Part shown: positions 17,756-25,077 of the stretch, one piece after another
Position numbering within the stretch: position 1 is the stretch's first letter
Layout of the letters: each line of letters starts with the position of its first letter
Assembly: GCF_030056655.1 (NCBI RefSeq)
Contig: NZ_JASHIE010000022.1
Coordinates: 1-64,000 of the forward strand
Direction: 5' to 3'
Source: Flectobacillus rivi
GTDB lineage: Bacteria > Bacteroidota > Bacteroidia > Cytophagales > Spirosomataceae
Length of the DNA: 64,000 bases
Translations under genes and position numbers: made by a program
Notes under the pieces: generated by a model
What the model saw: only the letters and a program-made list of their open reading frames with translations
Told to the model about the DNA's origin: nothing
Database searches by the model: none

Positions 17756-18736
17756 TCATTCCACTATATCCCCCAATAAAGTTTTCCACCAATGTTTTTG
17801 AGGGTCGTAGTATTTGCCTGTCAAAAACTTAAGTGTAACAGGGAATATTCTTAACAAACGATTTTCAGGTAATTCAAGCCTAAATTTGACAAAATCTCGA
17901 TGTGATTCCAATTTGGCGAATTGACTAGCAGGTACTTCTGGATAATGTTGTTTGAGTAAAGCCAAAGTAGATTCTAAACGATATAATTCTTCCTGAATGG
18001 GAAGGAGTTTTTCGGCTCGAGGTCTCGAAAAACGTTGTTTGAAACTAACAGTTTCGCCACCACCGCCAAAACCTACTTGCTGAGCACTATGACGACGATA
18101 CAAAATGAGTTCCTCATTGACGAAACCAATCTGATTTTTGAGCGCCAATGAAATAGACATCCACGCATCATGAATCAAGTCTTTTACCAAAGTAGGGAAA
18201 GGCAACATTTTGGACAATGCACTTTTACGTAATGCTACCGTAGCACCTGTTACCACATAGCCTTTGTATAAAATCTGAGCAGCGCCACCTGCTTGCCAGA
18301 TTTTTTGCATATTATCATCAAACATGACTTCCTGCCAAATATTTCCTGCTATGCGCTCTGATTTTTCATCCATCATACCAGCATTACTGAATACCATTTG
18401 TTGCTGAGGATTTTTTTCGAGATAGTCTACTAATTTTTCAACCTTTTCGGGCATCCAATAATCATCTTGATCACATAAGAAAATAATATCTCCTTGGCAC
18501 AATTGAAGACATTTTTCAAAGTTTTTGGTTGAGCCTAGTTGTGAGTCATTTCTATAAAAATATATCGGAAAAGGAGCTTTGTCTTGAAAAGCTTTAACAA
18601 TATCAGCAGTTGCATCGGTAGAGCGGTCGTCGCAAATTACGATTTCATTGACCGAGCGAGTTTGGTTCAGAATACTTTCTAATTGTTCACCTAGATATTT
18701 GGCACCATTGTAGGTGCAAAGCGCTACTGAAATCAT
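17756..18736 (-). CDS. Family 2 glycosyltransferase
   Basis: A 326-residue GT-A transferase. The N-terminus has the GT2 nucleotide-sugar fold: ISVALCTYNGAKYLGEQLESI, VICDDRSTDATADIV, then the metal-binding FLCDQDDYWMPEK (about 86-98). The central VTGATVALRK and the LIHDAWMSISLA motif (acceptor side, with catalytic Asp in HDAW) match rhamnosyl/galactosyl-type family members. It has no transmembrane helix and is presumably cytoplasmic, building surface polysaccharide. The sugar is unknown. Confidence 0.9.
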   Translation of the reverse strand: MISVALCTYNGAKYLGEQLESILNQTRSVNEIVICDDRSTDATADIVKAFQDKAPFPIYFYRNDSQLGSTKNFEKCLQLCQGDIIFLCDQDDYWMPEKVEKLVDYLEKNPQQQMVFSNAGMMDEKSERIAGNIWQEVMFDDNMQKIWQAGGAAQILYKGYVVTGATVALRKSALSKMLPFPTLVKDLIHDAWMSISLALKNQIGFVNEELILYRRHSAQQVGFGGGGETVSFKQRFSRPRAEKLLPIQEELYRLESTLALLKQHYPEVPASQFAKLESHRDFVKFRLELPENRLLRIFPVTLKFLTGKYYDPQKHWWKTLLGDIVE

Positions 18737-18813
18737 CGAGATTGGTTGGTATATGAGCTTTTATAACCCTTTTTGTAAATTCTTGAAAAACTTAACTTTA
18801 GGAGTTATAAGCA

Positions 18814-18859
18814 TAAAAAAATCTGCAAAAACACACAAATATAGAGGTTTTTGCAGATT
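18814..18859 (-). terminator. Rho-independent terminator of the lipoprotein gene
   Basis: A 13-bp stem AATCTGCAAAAAC / GTTTTTGCAGATT (18820-18832 with 18847-18859). On the minus strand it runs into seven T (complement of 18814-18820). It lies 88 nt after the stop of the lipoprotein gene. Confidence 0.85.
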
Positions 18860-18946
18860 CGATACTAAGAGGTATAGGTACAAAGTGTTGATAAAATGGA
18901 TGAAATGCCAAAAGTATTTTATCACCACCACATTTTACTAGGCAAA

Positions 18947-19501
18947 TTATTTGATTGTTACATTGAATTGTGCGTCAAAGTCTGTACTTCCTTTAGCTGT
19001 ACCATCTTTGATTGGCACACCGTTTTGTGGTGGTTGGTGATACAATACGACTCTCAATGTTCCTGTGCCTGCATTGGTAGTCACAGCCGAAGCTTTTAAG
19101 CCCACTTCCAGATTTCTATTGTCTTTATCAGTACGAGTAATGGTCAACAAATTACTTGGCGTTGGCGTGTACACGAACAGGTGCTCAAAGCTTTCGGTTT
19201 CTATTTCTGATGTAATATCCTCTGCTGGACTTTTACTTTCGTCCAATACCTGTACCGTTACACTGTAGGTTTTGTTGGCATCTAAACTGATATTATCTAC
19301 TACAGGAGCATTACCACCGATACCATCAATATCCTTAAATGCAAATGTTTTGGTGACACCTCCCGATGTAAAGTTGAGCTTTAACGTCGTAAGGTTTTCG
19401 CTATCCTGTACAGGGTCAGGAGCGTCTTTTTTACAACTACTAACGGTAATGACAGCAATGGCTAAAGCCAAAATTGTGAGGGGTTTACGTAAGTTTTTCA
19501 T
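18947..19501 (-). CDS. Small secreted lipoprotein of a zinc-associated family
   Basis: The start at 19501 is preferred over the upstream in-frame ATG at 19546, because it places a lipoprotein signal at the N-terminus with lipobox VSSC (Cys23). The mature protein (about 160 residues) is a beta-rich domain with FAFKDIDGIGGNAPVVD, LDANKTYSVTVQVLDESK, PAEDITSEIETE and a C-terminal VVLYHQPPQNG. I recall this family, sometimes labelled a type 1 periplasmic-binding fold protein, lying next to metal TonB receptors in Flavobacteria and Cytophagales; I cannot confirm that here. It is divergent from the MerC-COG0523 operon and shares its three-operator promoter. Confidence 0.8.
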   Translation of the reverse strand: MKNLRKPLTILALAIAVITVSSCKKDAPDPVQDSENLTTLKLNFTSGGVTKTFAFKDIDGIGGNAPVVDNISLDANKTYSVTVQVLDESKSPAEDITSEIETESFEHLFVYTPTPSNLLTITRTDKDNRNLEVGLKASAVTTNAGTGTLRVVLYHQPPQNGVPIKDGTAKGSTDFDAQFNVTIK

Positions 19502-19605
19502 AAATGAGTGTATTAAAAAAAGGACTACGAATGTCAGTTGTAGCAAAAGGTAATTTGAGAGTGCCTGACAAAGTGTTTTCGTTGATTTTTGTTTGTTTTA
19601 ATTAA

Positions 19606-19620
19606 TGCAATAATGTTGCA
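19606..19620. promoter_or_regulatory. Zur-box-like operator 1
   Basis: TGCAATAATGTTGCA, a 7-1-7 palindrome with one mismatch. It overlaps the last two bases of the minus-strand -7 element TATATTTG (19626-19619), so bound protein would block the lipoprotein promoter. Confidence 0.7.
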
Positions 19621-19650
19621 AATATAAAAACATATTTTAAATATTCGCAA
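19619..19650 (-). promoter_or_regulatory. Promoter of the lipoprotein gene (minus strand)
   Basis: TTG at 19650-19648, a 21-nt spacer, then TATATTTG at 19626-19619. Confidence 0.7.
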
Positions 19651-19660
19651 TAATGTTGCA
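19646..19660. promoter_or_regulatory. Zur-box-like operator 2 (central)
   Basis: CGCAATAATGTTGCA. It overlaps the -33 TTG of both divergent promoters (19648-19650 minus, 19656-19658 plus). It lies exactly 40 bp from operator 1 and from operator 3. Confidence 0.7.
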
Positions 19661-19687
19661 AAAATGAATTTTGATATTCTATATTTG
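19656..19687 (+). promoter_or_regulatory. Promoter of the MerC-COG0523 operon
   Basis: TTG at 19656-19658, a 21-nt spacer, then TATATTTG at 19680-19687. The transcript would start near 19693, only about 11 nt before the ATG at 19704. Confidence 0.75.
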
Positions 19688-19700
19688 CAACAATGTTGCA
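19686..19700. promoter_or_regulatory. Zur-box-like operator 3
   Basis: TGCAACAATGTTGCA, a perfect 7-1-7 palindrome. It overlaps the end of the plus-strand -7 element and the predicted start site. Confidence 0.75.
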
Positions 19701-19703
19701 TTT

Positions 19704-20093
19704 ATGGAAAATTTGAGAAAAAACACTTTTGATTATGTAGGCATAGTTAGTTCGGGGATATGCCTCATACATTGTATGCTGATGCCGATTATACTATTGT
19801 TTAAATGGGAGGTTCAGTTGGAGAGCTTGGGGTTTGCGCATCATCCTAGTTGGGATTATTTATTTATAGGCTTGGGCTTGATAGCCGTTTGGATGAGTTC
19901 ACACAAACATACGCCCAAAGGCATCCGCATAGGACTTTGGGTGGCATATCTCGTTTTTGTTTGGGCTTTACTTTATGAAGACCAAGTCTGGTTTGCGCAG
20001 TATTTGGGGTGGATTGCCTCTTTGGGGTTGATTACGACACATTATTTTAACATAAAATTTTGTAAAAAATGTCAAACAGAAAATTACCAGTAA
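19704..20093 (+). CDS. MerC-domain membrane protein
   Basis: A 129-residue inner-membrane protein with four predicted helices. The signature CLIHCMLMP (Cys20, Cys24) is that of MerC, a family of mercury transporters that in Bacteroidota often lies beside zinc genes. A second Cys pair, FCKKC (Cys120/123), is at the C-terminus. The ATG at 19704 is chosen because the promoter's -7 element is at 19680-19687, which excludes a start at 19671. It overlaps the COG0523 gene by 25 nt. A zinc-related role is inferred from context. There is no merA or merR, so mercury resistance is unlikely. Confidence 0.85.
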   Translation: MENLRKNTFDYVGIVSSGICLIHCMLMPIILLFKWEVQLESLGFAHHPSWDYLFIGLGLIAVWMSSHKHTPKGIRIGLWVAYLVFVWALLYEDQVWFAQYLGWIASLGLITTHYFNIKFCKKCQTENYQ

Positions 20094-21274
20094 CAGTATT
20101 GAGTGGCTTTTTGGGTGCTGGAAAAACCTCTTTACTCAATCATATTTTACATAATAAAGAAGATCTGAAAGTAGCAGTGATTGTCAACGATATGAGTGAA
20201 GTCAATATAGATGCTCAGTTGGTCAAACAAGAAAATGTACTTTCAAGAACAGAAGAAAAGCTGGTCGAAATGTCCAATGGTTGTATCTGCTGTACACTTC
20301 GTGAAGATTTGATGGTGGAGGTTGAAAAACTCGCCAAAGACCAGCGTTTTGATTATTTGCTCATAGAGTCCACGGGTATATCGGAGCCTTTACCTGTGGC
20401 TCAAACTTTTTCGTATGTTGATGAAAACAGCGGAATTGACCTTTCTCGTTTTGCCCAACTAGACACGATGGTGACGGTGGTTGACTGTTTTAATTTTGCC
20501 AAAGACTTTGGCTCTATTGATACTGTCTGGACTCGCGGCCTCAATGACGAAGATCCTAATGACCAACGCACCATCGTAAACCTATTGACAGACCAAATAG
20601 AATTTGCCAATGTCATTGTTTTGAACAAAACGGATTTGCTTCCTCGTGAAAGGGTTGCGGAGTTAAAGACCATTATTCAGAAGCTGAACCCTGAGGCTAA
20701 AGTTGTAGAATCGACTTTTGGAAAAATTGAAACCTCCCATATTCTCAATACAGGCTTGTTTGATTTCGAAAAATCCTCGCAATCGGCAGGCTGGATTCAA
20801 GAATTAGAAAAGGGGAGTCATACGCCCGAAACGGAGGAATATGGCATTAGCTCTTTTGTCTTTAGAGACGTCCGTCCATTCCATCCTACACGTTTTTGGA
20901 ATTACATTAATCAACATTGGCATACAGGAATTATTCGTTCTAAAGGCTTATTTTGGTTAGCTTCAAGACCTAAAGATGCTCTAAATTGGGGACAGGCGGG
21001 TGGTTCGCTTCGTGCAGATTACGCAGGGAAATGGTGGGCTGGCGTACCCAAGTGGGAGCGTTCTTTTTATCCTGCTTGGAAAGACTCAAAAGACGAAATT
21101 ATGAAGCGTTGGGATGAACGATTTGGCGACCGTATCAATGAATTAGTGATTATTGGGCAAGATTTAGACAAAGAATTACTGATAAAGGAATTACAAGATT
21201 GTCTTTGTACTGAAGAAGAAATCAAACAAATGGAAGCCAAGAAAAAGTTTGAGGATCCATTTCCTGTGTTTTAA
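20069..21274 (+). CDS. COG0523 (CobW-family) GTP-dependent metallochaperone, likely zinc
   Basis: A 401-residue G3E GTPase. Walker A SGFLGAGKTS (about 12-21), the metal-binding GCICCTLRED (71-80, CxCC), ESTGISEP, NKTDLLP (guanine specificity) and a C-terminal CobW_C domain (about 265-370, SSFVFRDVRPFHPTRFW). COG0523 members ZigA/YciC are Zur-controlled zinc chaperones. The Zur-box-like operators upstream, rather than any cobalamin synthesis gene, favour zinc over cobalt. Translation is probably coupled to the MerC gene through the 25-nt overlap. The transcript ends at the hairpin 21399-21432. Confidence 0.9.
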   Translation: MSNRKLPVTVLSGFLGAGKTSLLNHILHNKEDLKVAVIVNDMSEVNIDAQLVKQENVLSRTEEKLVEMSNGCICCTLREDLMVEVEKLAKDQRFDYLLIESTGISEPLPVAQTFSYVDENSGIDLSRFAQLDTMVTVVDCFNFAKDFGSIDTVWTRGLNDEDPNDQRTIVNLLTDQIEFANVIVLNKTDLLPRERVAELKTIIQKLNPEAKVVESTFGKIETSHILNTGLFDFEKSSQSAGWIQELEKGSHTPETEEYGISSFVFRDVRPFHPTRFWNYINQHWHTGIIRSKGLFWLASRPKDALNWGQAGGSLRADYAGKWWAGVPKWERSFYPAWKDSKDEIMKRWDERFGDRINELVIIGQDLDKELLIKELQDCLCTEEEIKQMEAKKKFEDPFPVF

Positions 21275-21275
21275 A

Positions 21276-21479
21276 TAATTGTGAATGAGTGATTTGTGAA
21301 TTAGTGAATATGCGCTTGTATTGTTATCTAGTGAGCGACTTGGTCTAGGACTAGTAATTTTTGAAATACAAAAATTTTATATAAAGGTAGTGTGATGCAA
21401 AAAGCCATCTTCCCGTGGGAGATGGCTTTTTTATGGGATAAAAAATCACTAAATCACTCATTTACAAATTACTCAATGA
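21276..21479. repeat. Inverted pair of GAGTGATT heptads around a terminator
   Basis: Left arm 21276-21310 (GTGAAT GAGTGAT TTGTGAA TTAGTGA) starts 1 nt after the COG0523 stop. The right arm 21442-21479 is its inverse (TCACTAA ATCACTC ATTTACA AATTACT). The insertion sequence is inserted at the end of the right arm. Confidence 0.75.
21399..21432 (+). terminator. Rho-independent terminator of the MerC-COG0523 operon
   Basis: Stem AAAAAGCCATCT(T)CCC / GGGAGATGGCTTTTTT with a 2-nt loop and one bulge, ending in six T. Confidence 0.85.
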
Positions 21480-22397
21480 GAAGTCATCTTGACTTTTTCT
21501 AGACTTGCTTAAAAAATAAAAAAGGTTGCTGATATTTGTTTTGCGAACCATACCAAAGCAACCTTTTTATGTACTACGTACTCAGCAAAGATATAATAGA
21601 ATCAGAAATAATTTGCCATTTACCTCTAAGAAAACGAGGTTTTAAGCCCCAAGTACCGACTTGTGAAATAATTAACTGTATTCTCTACAAGCTCAAAACG
21701 GGTATTCAATGGCATTTATTACCTGTCGAGAGTTTATTCAGTACTCATGTCCTCCATTATAAAACTGTTTTTGGGCATTATCGTCGATGGTGCAAAGAGG
21801 GAGTTTGGCAAAAATGCTGGGTAGAACTATTGAAAAAATACAAGTCTTCATTTGACCTTTCAGTGGTAAATATGGATGGAAGTCATACCTCATCTATTCG
21901 TGGTGGTGAAGAAGTTGCCTATCAAGGTAGAAAGAAGCGAAAGACAACCAATGCTCTTTACTTGACAGATAAACAAGGACTTGTGTTAGCTATGTCAACG
22001 CCTGTTTCTGGTAATCACAATGATTTATTTAACATTGAGAACACTTTTGAAGAACTCACTACGATATTAGAGGATGCTACTATTTCAGTGGATGGGTTAT
22101 TTATGAATGCAGACGGAGGTTTCGATTCGGAAAACTTACATCAATTATGTCATCAAAAACAAATTATCGCCAATATTGCTCCCAACAAAAGGAACACTAC
22201 TGACGATAATAGGTCTGGTATCATGGACGAAGAACTCTACAAAGAGAGGTATTCAATTGAAAGAACTAACGCATGAATAGATAGTTATAGATCTTTGTTA
22301 AATCGCTTCGACACAACGATTTCAAGTTGGATGGGGTTTAACTTTATAGCATTCATTATCATGGCAATTAAGAAAATTAAAAAGTCAAGATGACTTC
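21480..22397 (+). mobile_element. IS5-type insertion sequence (918 bp) with intact ends
   Basis: Perfect 19-bp terminal inverted repeats GAAGTCATCTTGACTTTTT (21480-21498) and its inverse (22379-22397), flanked by a 3-bp direct repeat TGA (21477-21479 and 22398-22400). A TNA duplication fits the IS1031-like group of IS5. A hairpin AAAAAGGTTGCT / AGCAACCTTTTT (about 21517-21568) precedes the transposase ATG and may block read-through transcription. It sits between the heptad element and the esterase stop codon, which starts at 22401. Confidence 0.9.
21569..22276 (+). pseudogene. IS5-family transposase, truncated by a nonsense codon
   Basis: DDE transposase. The first 235 residues are intact, with NMDGSHTSS (first Asp), NADGGFDSE (second Asp) and KERYSIERTNA (catalytic Glu region). 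The ATG at 21569 is preferred to the earlier TTG. The reading frame stops at TGA (22274-22276) exactly where the family motif ERTNAW expects Trp. It then continues in the same frame for about 38 codons (IDSYRSLLNRFDTTISSW...) to the stop next to the right end. A single TGG-to-TGA change explains this. The remaining protein may lack activity. Confidence 0.85.
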
Positions 22398-22400
22398 TGA

Positions 22401-23477
22401 TTAAAAGAATAACCATTCGATGGCTTTAGGGAATTCTTTGCCCCATTGTGATTCGTTATGTTTACCTTCAGGGTCGAGAGAAAGATTGATTTCAATCTTC
22501 TTGTTACCTTGACGAGTAAGTGTTTGTTTGAGCTTTTCAACATTGGGAATCATAGAATGACCTTCGCCACCACCCGCATAAGCATAAATCTTAGCAGGCA
22601 AATGACTCAAAAAGTCAATCGCATCGAAATAAATATTTGGAGAAATCCATAACGACGGCGAAAACAGCATTAATCTTCCAAATACCTCTGGATACATCAA
22701 TCCTGCATAAATACTCACCAAACCACCCAACGAGCTACCACCAATACCTGTATGCTCACGATCGGTGAGGGTACGGAAGTTGGCATCGATATAAGGCTTC
22801 AAAGTACGGCTAATAAATTGTACATACTTACGACCTTCACCTTTACCCAATTTAGGGTTATTGTATGGAGAATACTCTTTGTAACGATTTTCGCCACCGT
22901 GTGCAATAGCCACAATAATCACATCGCCATGACCACGAGATGCCAATACCGCCAATTGCTTGTCGATACCCCAGTTGCCAAATTCAGAACCTTCTTGGAA
23001 AAGGTTTTGAGCATCTTGCAAATACATAACAGGGTATTTTTTGTCGGTTTTGTCATAATCATGAGGCAACAAGATATATACCGCACGTTTGGTATCAAAC
23101 TGAGGCATATCGAATGAATCAGAAATCAAGCGGATTTCAGGCATTAAGTCTTGTTGCAAGTTGGAACCGTCTAAGCGCCAGTGTGGCACAAAGTCGTGCA
23201 TGACACCTAGTTTTTTGGTAACTACTCTATTATAAGTAGCGTTACCAAACTCATCCAACTCAACTTGATTCCAGCCACCTTTGGTGTACTTGTATTCAAG
23301 TTTTTCAGGAAGTGGTACAGAGTGTGGAAACTTCAACACATATCGTCCTTCCTCTGTTTTCTTCAAGCGGAAATCTTCCTTGTCGGGGAGCCACCCGTTA
23401 AAATTGCCAGATATATAAATTGGGCGGTCGTCTTCAACTGGGGTGGTTAGTTCAAAATATAATACGTTGTTACTCAT
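22401..23477 (-). CDS. Esterase-D/enterochelin-esterase-like hydrolase with N-terminal CBM-like domain
   Basis: A 358-residue protein. The N-terminal 95 residues look like a starch-binding/CBM48-type beta sandwich (RPIYISGNFNGWLPDKEDF, YEYKYTKGGWNQVE-like). The catalytic domain has VMYLQDAQNLF, GIGGSSLGG (nucleophile Ser near 248) and FSPSLWISP, with a C-terminal GKHNESQW that supplies His. This fits serine esterases of the Fes/EstD type (COG2382/COG2819). No signal peptide, so cytoplasmic. The natural ester is unknown. A -7 element TAAATTTG (minus, 23525-23518) lies about 40 nt upstream. Confidence 0.85.
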   Translation of the reverse strand: MSNNVLYFELTTPVEDDRPIYISGNFNGWLPDKEDFRLKKTEEGRYVLKFPHSVPLPEKLEYKYTKGGWNQVELDEFGNATYNRVVTKKLGVMHDFVPHWRLDGSNLQQDLMPEIRLISDSFDMPQFDTKRAVYILLPHDYDKTDKKYPVMYLQDAQNLFQEGSEFGNWGIDKQLAVLASRGHGDVIIVAIAHGGENRYKEYSPYNNPKLGKGEGRKYVQFISRTLKPYIDANFRTLTDREHTGIGGSSLGGLVSIYAGLMYPEVFGRLMLFSPSLWISPNIYFDAIDFLSHLPAKIYAYAGGGEGHSMIPNVEKLKQTLTRQGNKKIEINLSLDPEGKHNESQWGKEFPKAIEWLFF

Positions 23478-23978
23478 AGCTTTCTACTCAAAAATTGCTG
23501 TTCCTCAAAAGTGGACGCAAATTTAGCAAATTAGCTGTTCTATGCTATTCTAAATTTGAAAACTTCTATAATAAATTAGCAAAAACATGCTAAATTTTAC
23601 CAAAATTGGACTTTGAGAAACGCATAATTAACAAATGATAACTATACATTGGGTGTTTATGATAGAATGATAAAGCCAATGTTAAGAACTTTCTACTCTA
23701 AAGTAAAAAACTTAGAAACAAGACAAAAGCCAAGGTTTAAAGTATCTAACTAATTATTAGATAATCTCTTATAATCGCATTATAGGCGATGAATAAACAA
23801 GAAAGTAAGCGAATTAGGAGAAAGCAACTCAAAACTATATATTTGATTATAATAATTGAAAATAGCTACATCATGAAATTCTACCAACCTACCATTCGCA
23901 TCTTCGTTGATTCAGTTTTCAGGAAAAAATAATAGTAAAGAGTAAGATTGAATCAATTTTAAATATGGGGTATTAATA

Positions 23979-24012
23979 ATTTACATTCACAATTTATCAC
24001 TCACAATTCTAC
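23979..24012 (-). repeat. GAATTGT-type heptads abutting the higA remnant
   Basis: Read on the minus strand: TAGAATTG TGAGTGA TAAATTG TGAATGT. It ends exactly where homology to the HigA antitoxin begins. Confidence 0.65.
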
Positions 24013-24013
24013 C

Positions 24014-24109
24014 TTACTACTTAATAGAAAAAGACCGCTTACGCTAAAGGTCATTAAAAACCTCTATCATCATTTAGGAATCCCTGCCGAGATATTGCTA
24101 GCCATGTAA
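24014..24109 (+). pseudogene. C-terminal remnant of a HigA-type antitoxin
   Basis: The frame reads LLLNRKRPLTLKVIKNL then YHHLGIPAEILLAM and stop. This is the recognisable end of the helix-turn-helix of HigA-family antitoxins (R-P-L-x-L-x-x-I-x-x-L then LGIPAEVL). There is no start codon or N-terminal half, and no higB toxin was recognised nearby. The upstream boundary is the heptad element. Confidence 0.7.
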
Positions 24110-24392
24110 AACCCCATCTTTAAAATATCTTTAAATCCTCTGAATAACCCACAGTTCGGTACGTTTTGATGAGCTTAGTGTTTATATTTGTAATAAAAAC
24201 TGACTCATTTACAGACAGAAAATATTGTATTGTGCGAAATGAATGAAGGTATTAGCTTTTGGAACTGAAAATTATACCAATCCCTAAAAACCGATTCTTA
24301 TCAAGCAGATATTTTGCTTGATCATAGCATTTGATGAATTACAAAGGCTTACTCGCTCAATTATCTATCAACCCAAAACATATTCATCAACT

Positions 24393-25034
24393 GTGATAGC
24401 TACTCAACAATTAACTTTTGCGTATCCGACTCAATCTAATGTTCCGACCAAACAATTTACGTTTCCCGATTTCAGTTGTGCTGATGGCGAAACTATGTTG
24501 ATTTTGGGGAAATCTGGTCGTGGTAAAACTACTTTTTTGCACCTAATGGCGCTTTTATTGAAGCCAACGGGTGGTTCTATTCAAATTCACAATCAAGAAA
24601 TAAGTCATTTTGATAGTGCTCAAGCAGCGGCGTTTCGTGCTGCCAATGTGGGGATTATTTATCAAAAACCTCATTTTGTACATTCACTAAGCGTATTAGA
24701 CAATTTGCTGTTGGCTAACTATTTGGCAAACAAGTCTTTAGCTAAAGAAAAAGCTCAACACTTAGCCGAAAGTCTAGGCTTTGCAGACCATCTTGCTAAA
24801 AAAACAACACAATTGTCACAAGGTGAACAACAACGTGTGAGTATTGCCAGAGCGTTGATGAATAATGCTTCTGTAATTTTGGCAGATGAGCCTACGTCCA
24901 ATCTCGATGACGATAACTGTTTGCGCGTAATAGATTTACTAAAAACTCAAACTTCTGAAATAGGAGCAAGTCTAGTGGTGGTAACCCATGATCAGCGTCT
25001 CAAAGATGTTTTCGAGAAGCACTTGTACTTATAG
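24393..25034 (+). CDS. LolD/MacB-type ABC transporter ATPase (possible zinc system)
   Basis: A 213-residue ATPase from a GTG start, giving MIATQQLTFAYP at the normal first beta strand. The frame can be extended to a TTG at 24318, but the extra residues match nothing in the family. Walker A GKSGRGKTT (39-47), Q-loop GIIYQKPHFV, signature LSQGEQQRV, Walker B VILADEPTSNLD and H-loop VVVTHD are all present. It is followed 43 nt later by its FtsX-type permease and then a DUF3299 protein. By recall, a Zur-regulated Vibrio system (Zrg) has similar components; that parallel is an inference. Confidence 0.85.
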   Translation: MIATQQLTFAYPTQSNVPTKQFTFPDFSCADGETMLILGKSGRGKTTFLHLMALLLKPTGGSIQIHNQEISHFDSAQAAAFRAANVGIIYQKPHFVHSLSVLDNLLLANYLANKSLAKEKAQHLAESLGFADHLAKKTTQLSQGEQQRVSIARALMNNASVILADEPTSNLDDDNCLRVIDLLKTQTSEIGASLVVVTHDQRLKDVFEKHLYL

Positions 25035-25077
25035 AGTTTTGAATAAATCTTGTGACAAATTACTAAATCGACTAAAA

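Larger units (their letters stand above)
23478..24392. other. 900-nt gap with a gene remnant
   Basis: Holds the esterase -7 element, a 47-codon open frame of doubtful reality (23789-23932), a GAATTGT-type heptad element (23979-24012) and a higA antitoxin remnant (24014-24109). Nothing else was recognised. Confidence 0.55.

Noticed and set aside
19671..19703. Earlier TTG start for the MerC gene
   Set aside because: It would lie upstream of and across the -7 element at 19680-19687, so it would not be in the transcript.
19704..21274. Mercury resistance operon
   Set aside because: MerC alone is present, without merR, merT, merP or merA, and the operators and COG0523 partner point to zinc.
20069..21274. 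Cobalamin biosynthesis CobW
   Set aside because: No cobalamin synthesis gene nearby; the regulatory context favours a zinc chaperone.
22274..22276. In-frame TGA read as selenocysteine or programmed stop in the transposase
   Set aside because: The position is the conserved Trp of ERTNAW; a TGG-to-TGA point change is simpler, and no selenocysteine element is seen.
23789..23932. 47-codon ORF MNKQESKRIRRKQ...
   Set aside because: No promoter, no recognisable family, low-complexity Ile/Lys content; probably chance.
24318..24392. N-terminal extension of the ABC ATPase from a TTG
   Set aside because: The 25 extra residues precede the normal first beta strand and resemble nothing in the family; the GTG at 24393 fits better.
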